Shown: positions 1 through 6,036 of the stretch, one piece after another
How the letters are laid out: each line of letters starts with the position of its first letter
Position numbering within the stretch: the stretch's first letter is position 1
Translations under genes and position numbers: made by a program
Notes under the pieces: generated by a model
Seen by the model: the letters and a program-made list of their open reading frames with translations, nothing else
Databases searched by the model: none
Told to the model about the DNA's origin: nothing
DNA from: JBFKPQ01 sp041628225
GTDB taxonomy: Bacteria; Actinomycetota; Acidimicrobiia; Spongiisociales; JAENVV01
Direction of reading: 5' to 3'
Length of the DNA stretch: 12,023 bases
Assembly (NCBI GenBank): GCA_041628225.1
Contig: JBFKPQ010000071.1
Coordinates: 1 to 12,023, forward strand

Positions 1-1
1 A

Positions 2-206
2 TTCACGTCGACGGAGATGGCTACGGTGATCGATCGGAATCCCAGGACAGCTTGCCGGCGTCCTTGGCGCATTTGGCAAACGGGTGCGCAACCGGTACTC
101 CATGGAGTCGTGGCCCTTCGACGCAGATTGGTCGGACGAGGCCGGGGGGATGCTCTACCGCATGCCCGGGAAGACCGCAGCGACCGTCGGCCAGGCGAAA
201 GTGTGA
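2..206 (+). pseudogene. 3' fragment of a winged-helix-like protein, frameshifted
   Basis: The gene enters from the left edge and ends at TGA 204-206. Two frames must be joined to read it. Frame 2 (from base 2) gives FTSTEMATVI and frame 3 (from base 36) gives GIPGQLAGVLGAFGKRV, then NRYSMESWPF and a tail ending in GQAKV. The break falls exactly on a tandem GATCGATC at 28-35. Deleting one GATC fuses the two parts into a smooth helix-turn-helix-like stretch. In the present sequence frame 3 is closed by TGA at 27-29. From memory, the QLAGVLGAFGKRV segment resembles small actinobacterial winged-helix proteins, but I cannot name the family firmly. The 4-bp duplication could be a real inactivating mutation or an assembly error. 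Only the 3' part of the gene is in the window. Confidence 0.5.
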
Positions 207-215
207 CGCTTTCGC
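195..215 (+). terminator. Hairpin overlapping the stop codon of the fragment
   Basis: GCGAAAGTG (195-203) pairs with CGCTTTCGC (207-215) with one wobble, leaving the stop codon TGA as the loop. It is followed by TCTTCC, not a true T-run. It may terminate the gene entering from the left. The next 210 bases up to the tRNA terminator show no gene that I can support. Confidence 0.3.
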
Positions 216-428
216 TCTTCCGGCAACCCGTACCTCCGCCAGCTCACTCCCCCTGCTGCCGAGCCCTTGAAGGACGTGGCGACTGCCAGAAGAACGCCTG
301 TGCGCAGGGTATGGGGGCGACACAGAGAAAGAGCGGGGAGCCTCCGCCCAAGCCCAGGCGAAGTGTCGAGTGTCGGATCTGTGTCAGATTCGCCCGCACG
401 CCGCCACACCTGGGGCCTAGACAACACA

Positions 429-452
429 GAAACCCCTGATTACCAGGGTTTC
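429..452 (-). terminator. Terminator of tRNA-Val(CAC)
   Basis: GAAA (429-432) and CCCTG (434-438) pair with TTTC (449-452) and CAGGG (444-448), with one bulged C and the loop ATTAC. It lies just downstream of the tRNA 3' end on the minus strand and is followed there by a moderately T-rich run (TGTGTTGT). Confidence 0.45.
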
Positions 453-455
453 GTG

Positions 456-530
456 TGGTGGGCGCTACTGGGATCGAACCAGTGACCTCTGCCGTGTGAA
501 GGCAGCGCTCTCCCGCTGAGCTAAGCGCCC
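456..530 (-). tRNA. tRNA-Val (anticodon CAC)
   Basis: Read on the minus strand, this folds into a complete cloverleaf. The acceptor stem is GGGCGCT with AGCGCCC, the D-arm starts GCTC, the anticodon stem is CTGCC/GGCAG with loop TTCACAC (anticodon at 496-498), and the T-arm is ACTGG/CCAGT with TTCGATC. The discriminator is A and the 3' CCA is encoded (456-458). It decodes GUG valine codons. It is a single gene, separate from the three-tRNA cluster at 5464-5762. Confidence 0.96.
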
Positions 531-562
531 CGAAGCTGTTGGGTCGGGCTTCGCAGGCCGGA

Positions 563-590
563 AGTGTAGCCGGGTGCGATCGGTCCCGAA
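563..590 (-). promoter_or_regulatory. Possible promoter of tRNA-Val(CAC)
   Basis: On the minus strand a good -10 hexamer TACACT (563-568) lies 16 bp from a weak -35, TTCGGG (585-590). Transcription would start about 25 bases upstream of the tRNA. The placement between the preceding gene (ending at 598) and the tRNA is sensible, but the -35 match is poor. Confidence 0.3.
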
Positions 591-597
591 GCGCCGG

Positions 598-1191
598 TCA
601 GCTCGGGAAGTCGTCCAGCACGGCCCGCAGGCGCCGCTCCCCTGCCCCGCCCCAGAACCAGCCGAACCCAACCATTAGCGCCACCACCGCCAGGCCGCCC
701 ACCGCCACCACGTACCAGACGTTCCACGGTTCCGTCAGCTCCCTCCACGCCTGGGCCATCCCCACCCCGAAGAACCCGACTCCGATCACCGTGTACAGGG
801 CGGTCATGAACCCGAACCAGGTCAACCCGCCCGACAGTGGCAACGTCACCAACTTCGGACGGTCCAGCGGGAACAGGTACGTGTCCTCCAGGCGGGCCGC
901 CACCAGCACCTCCTCGTCGAGCCGCCCGTTCAAGAACTGCTCCAGGCTGCGGGCGTAGTGCCGGGCGAAGATCAGATACGACGCATCGAAGGCCGTCTGG
1001 GACGCCCCGATCAGCGCCACGATCGGCACCAGCGCAAAGATCCGGCGGTCCCACACCATCGCCGCCACCACCAGGGCCAACCCGGCCGTCAGCGTGTACC
1101 GCACGTCGGAGAAGAACTGGCGGTGATACAGGGCCGTCATGCCCCGCATCCGGGCCAGCTGCTGAGCGGCCACCTGCGTCGTCGCGTCCAC
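598..1191 (-). CDS. Four-helix integral membrane protein, unknown function
   Basis: The product is 197 residues from GTG 1191. This start is chosen because AAGGAGG lies about 5 bases upstream, and because the longer reading frame would run through the divergent gene at 1232. I see four hydrophobic helices at about residues 32-50, 53-70, 121-147 and 160-181. A soluble stretch of about 50 residues sits between helices 2 and 3, beginning at the basic/aromatic segment FARHYARSLEQF. The N-terminus and C-terminus are both charged, which fits both ends being in the cytoplasm. No catalytic motif is visible and I do not recognise a family. The divergent metallopeptidase start is only 40 bp away, so the two genes share one short regulatory gap. 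The next gene on this strand is tRNA-Val(CAC). Confidence 0.8.
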   Translation of the reverse strand: MDATTQVAAQQLARMRGMTALYHRQFFSDVRYTLTAGLALVVAAMVWDRRIFALVPIVALIGASQTAFDASYLIFARHYARSLEQFLNGRLDEEVLVAARLEDTYLFPLDRPKLVTLPLSGGLTWFGFMTALYTVIGVGFFGVGMAQAWRELTEPWNVWYVVAVGGLAVVALMVGFGWFWGGAGERRLRAVLDDFPS

Positions 1192-1231
1192 ACTGCCTCC
1201 TTCGCCGCCGCATCCTACGGCAGATGGTTCA

Positions 1232-1594
1232 ATGGCACCTGTGAACGACCACCAATTCGACCAGATCGTCGAAGAGGCCATCGCCGGCCTCCCCGACTGG
1301 GTACATGCCGCCCTCGACAACATCGTCATCGTCGTCGACGACTACCCCACCCGCGAACAAGACCCCCACGGCGAGGGCCTCCTCGGCCTGTACGAGGGCA
1401 TCTCGCTCGCCGAACGCGGCATGGACTACTTCGGCGTCATGCCCGACACCATCACCATCTTCCGACGCCCGCACCTTGCGCTCGGGCTCGGCCGCCACGC
1501 CCTCGCCGACGAGATCCGCACCACCGTCGTCCACGAGGTCGCCCACCACCTCGGCATCGACGACGAAAGACTCCACGAGCTGGGTTGGGGCTAG
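1232..1594 (+). CDS. Mini-metallopeptidase (zincin-like, PF06262/DUF1025 type)
   Basis: The product is 120 residues, the usual size for this compact family. The zinc-binding HEVAH lies at residues 101-105 and is followed by HLGIDDERLHELGW, where D110 or D111 is a likely third ligand. The LGLYEG segment at 51-56 and the strand IVIVVDDYP at 31-39 are also typical. This is the minimal-zincin fold widespread in Actinobacteria. The substrate is unknown, and the absence of a signal peptide suggests a cytoplasmic protein. ATG 1232 is taken as the start. GTG 1241, three codons in, is an alternative, and neither has a strong ribosome-binding site. The gene is divergent from the membrane protein at 598-1191 and convergent with the beta-propeller gene, with hairpin 1620-1643 between them. 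Confidence 0.88.
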   Translation: MAPVNDHQFDQIVEEAIAGLPDWVHAALDNIVIVVDDYPTREQDPHGEGLLGLYEGISLAERGMDYFGVMPDTITIFRRPHLALGLGRHALADEIRTTVVHEVAHHLGIDDERLHELGWG

Positions 1595-1619
1595 GCGTCT
1601 CAGAGGGGTGTGATGCAGA

Positions 1620-1643
1620 GGGTGCCGGAAGGACCCGGCACCC
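1620..1643 (+). terminator. Hairpin between convergent genes (likely bidirectional terminator)
   Basis: GGGTGCCGG (1620-1628) pairs perfectly with CCGGCACCC (1635-1643) around a 6-base loop. It lies 25 bp after the metallopeptidase stop and 60 bp after the stop of the facing gene. There is no strong T-run on either side. Confidence 0.6.
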
Positions 1644-1702
1644 GCTGTTCCCCCTCTTCGGCGAGCTGCGCCATCAAGTCGCCCTCGCCGGGACGGCCGA
1701 AC

Positions 1703-2629
1703 TCATCCCCCAACGGACCGTGTCGTGACATAGTGATCCGAATCACCCTCACCGCCGGCCTTGGTCGAACCGAAATACAGGGTGGTTCCGTCCCACGACA
1801 GCGACGGGCGAGTCTCCGAGGCCGCACTGTTGATGCCTGGCCCGAGGTTGACCGGGTCCCCGAACGGGTCACCGGTCGAGGCCCGAGACGCCGACCACAG
1901 ATCGTTCCCGCCCAGGCCGCCGGCACGGTTGCTGAAGAAGAAGATCTCCCGACCGTCCCGACGCACGTTCGGATGACCCTCGGCGGCTGATGTATTCACT
2001 CCCGGAACCAGGACGGCGGCGCCGTAGGCTCCGCCCGACCACTGACTCATGTAGATGTCGGATCCGCCCACTCCGCCGGCCCGAGTGCTCGAGAAGTACA
2101 GCACCGGCCCCGTCGTCGATTGCGGCAGCGGGAACGGGCTCGCCTCCTCGGCCTCGCTGTTCACTCCGCAGCCCACGTTGGCCACTCCCTCGAACCCGGT
2201 CGGCGTGAGCCGTGCGGTATAGATGTCGCCCAGTCCGCATCCTCCGGCCCGGTTGCTCACGAAGAAGAACGTGTGCCCGTTCCGCGCCAGCGTTGGGCAG
2301 AAGTCGTTGGCTTCCGAGTTCACAGGCGGCCCGACATTCACCGGCGCACCCCACGCAGCATCGACAGATGCCCGGGTCGACACCCAGATGTCGATTCCGC
2401 CGTACCCGCCAGGACGGTTCGACGCCATGTAGAAGCTCTTCCCGTCCCGCGAGATGAACGGACACCCATCCAAAGACGGACCGTTGAACTCGGGGCTCGT
2501 TCCCGGCAGCGACTCGACTCTCACGGCCGGACCCCACGCCCCGAATGCCATCGGCATTCCCAGGGCGGGTCCGGCGGTCCACAACAGCGCCAGCGCCAGC
2601 AGCGCCGCCATCATCCTGTTCTTCCTCAT
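1703..2629 (-). CDS. Secreted beta-propeller protein with PD40/WD40-like repeats
   Basis: The product is 308 residues from ATG 2629, preceded by AAGGGAGA. The N-terminus (MRKNRMMAALLALALL) is a signal peptide, with cleavage likely near residue 24-30. The mature part holds five repeats of one blade pattern: a DG- or NG-type turn, a hydrophobic strand such as FFFVSNR, then (R/K)(P/A)GGxGxxDI(Y/W). They are centred near residues 71, 127, 183, 235 and 291. This is the TolB/PD40 signature (PF07676). Blades are spaced by about 50-56 residues, joined by 'V-N-S-E/A-A' segments. Four cysteines (56, 111, 131, 154) could form disulfides outside the cell. No enzyme motif is visible, so a binding or scaffold role is an inference. 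It is convergent with the metallopeptidase and has a gene-free 5' region of nearly 400 bp. Confidence 0.87.
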   Translation of the reverse strand: MRKNRMMAALLALALLWTAGPALGMPMAFGAWGPAVRVESLPGTSPEFNGPSLDGCPFISRDGKSFYMASNRPGGYGGIDIWVSTRASVDAAWGAPVNVGPPVNSEANDFCPTLARNGHTFFFVSNRAGGCGLGDIYTARLTPTGFEGVANVGCGVNSEAEEASPFPLPQSTTGPVLYFSSTRAGGVGGSDIYMSQWSGGAYGAAVLVPGVNTSAAEGHPNVRRDGREIFFFSNRAGGLGGNDLWSASRASTGDPFGDPVNLGPGINSAASETRPSLSWDGTTLYFGSTKAGGEGDSDHYVTTRSVGG

Positions 2630-3023
2630 GCGGATCTCCCTTCGAGTTGAACACGGTCGCCTGCGGACGCAGCCGACCTCCGCACTCGCCGGGACGGGAC
2701 GGACCGCAGACCCGAACCAGCCACTCCCCACTGATCCATCGCCTGTCGGGACGCAAGGAGCGCCCGGCGTGCCGACCCGGCCTCATGACACCGAGGTCGG
2801 CTCTGCGAACCGCTTCCACAACACGGCCGTCTCGCCAGGCCGATCGCCTCCCAGCGACGCTCGACACGCCTGACCCGCCGGGCGGCGGGTCAGGCACACG
2901 GGTCGATGGGGCGGAATGGCGGAGGCGACCGGATCCCACACCGACACCCACAAGCGCCGGAGTGGGCCCATTCCCAGGCAGATGGGAACGGGAAGAGGCA
3001 CCGGAACAGGCCCACCCCGAACG
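2630..3023. other. Gene-free spacer
   Basis: These 394 bases lie between two minus-strand genes. Open frames exist on both strands, but their translations are rich in Arg/Pro/Ser, lack family motifs and lack ribosome-binding sites. The right part holds a strong hairpin (2868-2895). The left part would be the promoter and leader of the beta-propeller gene. I could not pick a convincing -35/-10 pair. Confidence 0.6.
2868..2895 (-). terminator. Strong GC hairpin downstream of the small membrane-protein gene
   Basis: GCCTGACCCGCC (2868-2879) pairs perfectly over 12 bp with 2884-2895 around a 4-base loop. It lies about 130 bp after the stop of the 3024-3359 gene on the minus strand. No T-run follows, so it is a candidate terminator or mRNA 3'-end structure. 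Confidence 0.55.
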
Positions 3024-3359
3024 TCATGACACCACCACCGACCTCCGGCGCCACAGCGCCGCAGTCCCAGCCAAACCGATCGCCGCCAGCGGGACGCCCA
3101 ACCCGACCACGAACGCGTCGGCGAGAGGCTCGGTGGGGATGCCCCGCATGAGAATCGGCCCTTCGGCCACCAGCCAGATCAAGAAAACGATCACCAGCAT
3201 CACCAACCCGCTGAGACGGCCCGCCATCACGAGACCCGAACCCACCACCAGCACAGCGGCGAGACCGTAGAACACGATCGCGCCAACGGTCCACGCCTTA
3301 CCGACGCCAAGGCCGGCGAGCACCAAGGCACTTCCCACCACAGTGGCTCTGGCAAGCAT
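3024..3359 (-). CDS. Small four-helix membrane protein, unknown function
   Basis: The product is 111 residues. ATG 3359 is preferred because GGAGGT lies 6 bases upstream. An in-frame ATG at 3398 would add 13 residues but lacks a good site. Four hydrophobic segments are visible at about residues 5-20, 25-46, 50-66 and 82-103, and the C-terminus is basic (WRRRSVVVS), probably cytoplasmic. A short loop, EGPILMRGIPTEPLAD, joins helices 3 and 4. No conserved motif is recognised. It lies 110 bp downstream of the alpha/beta hydrolase on the same strand and could be co-transcribed, although a small hairpin sits between them. Confidence 0.65.
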   Translation of the reverse strand: MLARATVVGSALVLAGLGVGKAWTVGAIVFYGLAAVLVVGSGLVMAGRLSGLVMLVIVFLIWLVAEGPILMRGIPTEPLADAFVVGLGVPLAAIGLAGTAALWRRRSVVVS

Positions 3360-3436
3360 CGGCGCACCTCCCGGACCAGACTCGAAACGATTCGGCATCG
3401 TCCGTCCCGCCGGGAGCGCCGTCCATCACCTGCACG

Positions 3437-3453
3437 GGTGATTTGGCATCACC
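3437..3453 (-). terminator. Small hairpin after the hydrolase gene
   Basis: GGTGAT (3437-3442) pairs with ATCACC (3448-3453) around five bases, 17 bp after the hydrolase stop. The stem is short and has no T-run. A further ATCACC copy lies at 3425-3430, so alternative pairing is possible. Confidence 0.25.
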
Positions 3454-3469
3454 TCGGCGGGGAGTCGAC

Positions 3470-4402
3470 CTACGCGAGAACCCCTCGCTCGGGACCCGAC
3501 GTGTCCGCCAGGCGTTGCTCGAGGTGCGCAACCGCTTCCAGGACCGAGTGGGGCAGGTTGATGACGACGGCATGGTCGGATTCGACGTCGATCGTGTCGA
3601 CGCCGAAGTGGGCGGCCGAGTCGCGCTGATGACGGGGATGAATGACACCGTCCTCGGTGGCGACAACCCAGACGGCCGGCGGCAACTCGAAATCGTCCCA
3701 GTCGCGAGCGTCGAACGTCCGCAACTCGGTCGCGGTGGCCGCCAGCAGCATGCGTTCGGGCCGGCTCGAATACGTCCACCGGATGTGGGACGACCGGTCG
3801 GGCTTCTGCCGCATCTCGGCGTAGGCCTTCCGAACCACGACCGGCGAACGGGGCGCCATCACGAACGGAGCGGCCGCCACCGTCACCCACAGGCGCGGCT
3901 TAACCCAGAACGCCGACGACGCCACCATCACCAACCCGGAGAACAACGACCGATGATGGCGCAGCGCATGGAGCGCCACCGGACCGCCCATCGAGTGGCC
4001 CACGAGGATGGGTTGCTCGAGTCCGGCGTCCTTGACGGCCCGCACGACCGCGTCGGCGGCGTGCCCGAACTGGAACCGCTTGTACAGCGACGATCGCCCA
4101 TGCCCCGGCAGGTCCACGACCAGGACGGTGCGGTCGGTCTCCCACAGGAGCGGCCACCAGGCCGAATCGCCGGTACGTCCCCACCCGTGGACGACGACGA
4201 GCGGCGCGGCGTCGGAACTTCCCTTGATCAGGCGATACGCCGCCACGCCCCACGGCGTCGGCAGCGCGTGCAACGTACCGGGCAGCACCGGCGACGCCGG
4301 CGACACCGCATCGAGTTCACGGACGGTCTGGTCGTACCGGCGCCACGCCACCGAGGCGAACACCGGCACGGCCAGCCATCCGGCTGCCTTGAGAAGCCTC
4401 AT
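3470..4402 (-). CDS. Membrane-anchored alpha/beta hydrolase
   Basis: The product is 310 residues from ATG 4402. This is a classic alpha/beta-hydrolase fold. It has an oxyanion-loop HGWG at 72-75, the strand-turn VVDLPGHGRS at 95-104, the nucleophile elbow GHSMGG at 135-140 (Ser137), the acid Asp251 in ATEDGVIHP, and His277 in ESDHAVV. The N-terminal LLKAAGWLAVPVFASVAW looks like an uncleaved anchor or signal, followed by basic residues. The substrate cannot be told, and esterases, lipases and haloperoxidase-like hydrolases share this pattern. The frame is open further upstream, but that part is Pro/Arg-rich and would overlap the neighbouring gene. The ribosome-binding site before 4402 (TTTGGGGT) is weak. 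The gene starts 52 bp after the stop of the coiled-coil gene, so an operon is plausible. Confidence 0.9.
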   Translation of the reverse strand: MRLLKAAGWLAVPVFASVAWRRYDQTVRELDAVSPASPVLPGTLHALPTPWGVAAYRLIKGSSDAAPLVVVHGWGRTGDSAWWPLLWETDRTVLVVDLPGHGRSSLYKRFQFGHAADAVVRAVKDAGLEQPILVGHSMGGPVALHALRHHRSLFSGLVMVASSAFWVKPRLWVTVAAAPFVMAPRSPVVVRKAYAEMRQKPDRSSHIRWTYSSRPERMLLAATATELRTFDARDWDDFELPPAVWVVATEDGVIHPRHQRDSAAHFGVDTIDVESDHAVVINLPHSVLEAVAHLEQRLADTSGPERGVLA

Positions 4403-4454
4403 ACCCCAAACATCGGCATCGGCGGGGCCGGCGTTGACGGATTCAGGCGGAGGA

Positions 4455-4850
4455 TCAGCTCCGACGTGTACGCGGAACTCCCGCCTTGCGGAGCACTTCG
4501 GCCGGAACACCGGCCTCACGCCACGCCGTATAGGTAATGCCCCGGCGGTCCGAATACGCCTTGGCATTCTTCACGAAACCGGCCTCGGCTTCGGCGAAAT
4601 CCGGACGGTCATCCAACTGTCGAAGCTGGGTTTCTGCGTCGAGTCTCGCCTGCCGAAGATCGACCTTGCGGAGCGGATCCGACTCGGATTCGATCTTCGA
4701 TTCGAGCGAAGCGATACGGTCCTTCAGGGATTTCGCCGTCACGGGACGTCCCGGGCGGCGTTGCCCCAAAGCCGCCAGATACGCCTTTATGGCCCGTGAC
4801 TGGCGCCTTCCTTCGGCCAGTGCCGCCTTGTGCTCGTCACTCATTGCCAT
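4455..4850 (-). CDS. Conserved coiled-coil protein of unknown function
   Basis: The product is 131 residues from ATG 4850, with AAGGAGG 9 bases upstream; ATG 4844 is an in-frame alternative. The layout is a basic N-terminal helix (residues 5-30), then a GRPV linker. A charged heptad-like helix pair follows at about 40-80, with many Glu, Lys, Arg and Leu (LKDRIASLESKIE). The C-terminal module GITYTAWREAGVPAEVLRKAG spans about residues 104-124. I recall similar actinobacterial proteins with an 'RKGISYAAWREVGVPA' end. That end looks like a small helix-extended-helix module, so nucleic-acid binding is possible but is an inference. It is cytoplasmic, with no signal or membrane segment. A candidate promoter lies at 4894-4922. 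Confidence 0.8.
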   Translation of the reverse strand: MAMSDEHKAALAEGRRQSRAIKAYLAALGQRRPGRPVTAKSLKDRIASLESKIESESDPLRKVDLRQARLDAETQLRQLDDRPDFAEAEAGFVKNAKAYSDRRGITYTAWREAGVPAEVLRKAGVPRTRRS

Positions 4851-4893
4851 GCGGGAAAGCCTCCTTGCTGCTTAGAAGTTCCTGCAAGAAGTC

Positions 4894-4922
4894 ACGCTAC
4901 ACCACGCCGGCAGCGACGGTAA
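4894..4922 (-). promoter_or_regulatory. Possible promoter of the coiled-coil gene
   Basis: On the minus strand TTACCG (4917-4922) and TAGCGT (4894-4899) are separated by 17 bp, and the start codon is about 45 bp downstream. The -10 is fair and the -35 is weak. Confidence 0.33.
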
Positions 4923-5054
4923 GCCGTATGGCTAATCGGCGGATTATGACGAAGACGACACGACCGTCCGCGGGCTAGTCAGGCGTACAACCGAGGCCAC
5001 TACCATGGCGGCGTTCGAGCCGGGAGATCCGGCACAGCCAGTCGAGGAGCAACC

Positions 5055-5282
5055 ATGGACCAGATCGTCAACATGATCGTCGAGAAGACCGGAATCCCCG
5101 CCGACAAGGCCCAACAGGCCGTAGGCGTCGTCATGGACTTCCTCGGCGACAAGCTCCCCGGTCCCATCGCCGGCCAGGTCAAGGGCCTGCTCGGTGGAGA
5201 GGGCGGCGGAGACATGGGCGACATGGCCGGCGGCGCCATGGATTCCGTGAAGAAAGGACTCGGCGGCCTGCTCGGCGGCTGA
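5055..5282 (+). CDS. Small helical protein with Gly/Met-rich tail
   Basis: The product is 75 residues from ATG 5055, with GAGGAG 6 bases upstream. Residues 1-47 form one or two amphipathic helices (VNMIVEKTGIPADKAQQAV, then VVMDFLGDKLPGPIAGQV). The rest is GGEGGGDMGDMAGGAMDSV and a GLGGLLGG end. The first part resembles small DUF937/DUF2267-like helical proteins, where 'I-x-x-K-T-G-I-x-x-x-x-A' recurs, but this is from memory. There is no membrane helix and no cysteine. The gene stands alone between a divergent gene and the tRNA cluster, and is closed by a good terminator hairpin at 5306-5331. Confidence 0.8.
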   Translation: MDQIVNMIVEKTGIPADKAQQAVGVVMDFLGDKLPGPIAGQVKGLLGGEGGGDMGDMAGGAMDSVKKGLGGLLGG

Positions 5283-5305
5283 TTTCGAACTCGAATCTCA
5301 CGATC

Positions 5306-5331
5306 GTGCCCCCGGGATGTGCTGGGGGCAC
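5306..5331 (+). terminator. Terminator hairpin of the small Gly-rich protein gene
   Basis: GTGCCCCC (5306-5313) pairs with GGGGGCAC (5324-5331) around a 10-base loop, 23 bp after the stop. There is no T-run. Confidence 0.5.
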
Positions 5332-5357
5332 CATCGCGTCCTGAGCCCCCGTCCCCG

Positions 5358-5423
5358 GCAAGCTGCGGGACGACTGAGCACCCCGCACACATGGCGGAGC
5401 AAACTGCGGACCGACCGGCCGGT
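5358..5423. repeat. Two GCAARCTGCG motifs with a GGCC palindrome
   Basis: GCAAGCTGCG occurs at 5358-5367 and GCAAACTGCG at 5399-5408. The second is followed by GGACCG-type sequence and the 10-bp palindrome ACCGGCCGGT (5414-5423). The same GCAAACTGCG plus GGACCGGCC combination recurs at 7668-7689, downstream of dut. No gene is present between 5283 and 5463. Confidence 0.45.
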
Positions 5424-5435
5424 ACGCCGATGTAC

Positions 5436-5459
5436 GAGACCCCGCCGGAGCGGGGTCTC
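5436..5459 (-). terminator. Terminator of the tRNA cluster
   Basis: GAGACCCCG (5436-5444) pairs perfectly with CGGGGTCTC (5451-5459) around six bases, five bases past the 3' end of tRNA-Val on the minus strand. Confidence 0.75.
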
Positions 5460-5463
5460 TGTG

Positions 5464-5535
5464 TGGGCCGTGGCGGATTTGAACCGCCGACCTCTTCCGT
5501 GTCAGGGAAGCGCTCTCCCCCTGAGCTAACGGCCC
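5464..5535 (-). tRNA. tRNA-Val (anticodon GAC)
   Basis: A cloverleaf on the minus strand has acceptor GGGCCGT/ACGGCCC, anticodon stem CTTCC/GGAAG with loop CTGACAC (anticodon GAC, 5501-5503), a T-loop TTCAAAT and discriminator A. The 3' CCA is not encoded; CAC follows instead. It is the last gene of the Gly-Cys-Val cluster. Confidence 0.95.
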
Positions 5536-5566
5536 GGGAGAACCCAGGCCGCAAAGCCTGGAGTCG

Positions 5567-5638
5567 AGGCGACGCCCGGAATCGAACCGGGGTAAAGGGT
5601 TTTGCAGACCCTTGCCTAAACCACTCGGCCACGTCGCC
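5567..5638 (-). tRNA. tRNA-Cys (anticodon GCA)
   Basis: On the minus strand the acceptor is GGCGACG/CGTCGCC and the anticodon stem is AGGGT/ACCCT with loop CTGCAAA (anticodon GCA, 5603-5605). The T-arm is CCCGG/CCGGG with TTCGATT. I placed the ends so that the discriminator is U73, the usual identity base for tRNA-Cys. The CCA is not encoded. It is 31 bp upstream of tRNA-Val(GAC). Confidence 0.95.
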
Positions 5639-5689
5639 TGGTGTAGGACCTGCCCAGTGGCATGCCCGCGAGCCGCCTGAACGACTCGG

Positions 5690-5762
5690 AGCGGAAGACG
5701 GGGCTCGAACCCGCGACCTCAACCTTGGCAAGGTTGCGCTCTACCAGCTGAGCTACTTCCGC
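5690..5762 (-). tRNA. tRNA-Gly (anticodon GCC)
   Basis: On the minus strand the acceptor is GCGGAAG/CTTCCGC, the D-arm starts GCTCAGCTGG, and the anticodon stem is CAACC/GGTTG with loop TTGCCAA (anticodon GCC, 5727-5729). The T-arm has TTCGAGC and the discriminator is U. The CCA is not encoded. It is the first gene of the cluster, 51 bp before tRNA-Cys. Confidence 0.96.
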
Positions 5763-5773
5763 GAACGCCAGCC

Positions 5774-5801
5774 ATGTTAGCGACACCCGGACCTCCGTAA
5801 A
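5774..5801 (-). promoter_or_regulatory. Promoter of the tRNA-Gly-Cys-Val cluster
   Basis: On the minus strand TTTACG (5796-5801) and TAACAT (5774-5779) are 16 bp apart. The predicted start is about five bases before the mature tRNA-Gly 5' end, which implies a very short leader. Confidence 0.5.
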
Positions 5802-5962
5802 GTCGCGGACTCGGCGCAGCCGAGTCCGTCCCCACAACGCTTCGCGTTCTGCCCACCGGGAGGCTTGGGCATCGGCCGGCCGTCAAAGACTCGGGTGGAC
5901 CGAAAGGGAAACAGGCTTCGTCGGCGCCCGTGGGAGCCTCCGCCGCTACCGACTCCCCGGGC

Positions 5963-5993
5963 CACCTCCCCCAACGTCGCGCCGCGCCCGGGG
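5963..5993 (+). repeat. Left copy of a direct repeat flanking the beta-lactamase-like gene
   Basis: CACCTCCCCCAACGTCGCG (5963-5981) is identical to 7602-7620. The next 12 bases (5982-5993) match the right copy at 10 positions. It lies about 45-75 bp before the start codon at 6037. Confidence 0.75.
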
Positions 5994-6036
5994 ACGAGAC
6001 ATCAGAGCAGAAACCAGGCGCGGAACGAGACGGGAG

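Noticed and set aside
17..439. 140-codon open frame on the plus strand at the left edge
   Set aside because: Its first codons fall in the winged-helix fragment before the GATC duplication, but after it the frame is Arg/Pro-rich and runs into the tRNA terminator.
456..530. tRNA-Val(CAC) as an attachment site of an integrated element
   Set aside because: No integrase gene and no repeated copy of the tRNA 3' end is visible in the window.
958..1728. 256-codon open frame on the plus strand
   Set aside because: Antisense to the membrane protein and out of frame with the metallopeptidase; Arg/His/Pro-rich.
1869..2951. 360-codon open frame on the minus strand
   Set aside because: Out-of-frame shadow of the beta-propeller gene; Arg/Gly-rich translation with no motifs.
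2783..3001. Possible small protein in the spacer left of 3024
   Set aside because: No ribosome-binding site, no motif, and the frame crosses a 12-bp hairpin; treated as spacer.
3443..4537. 364-codon open frame on the plus strand
   Set aside because: Antisense to the alpha/beta hydrolase, whose catalytic motifs are unambiguous; the translation is Arg/His/Pro-rich.
5000..5731. 243-codon open frame on the minus strand
   Set aside because: It runs through the tRNA cluster and over the 5055-5282 gene; the translation reads tRNA sequence and has no protein character.
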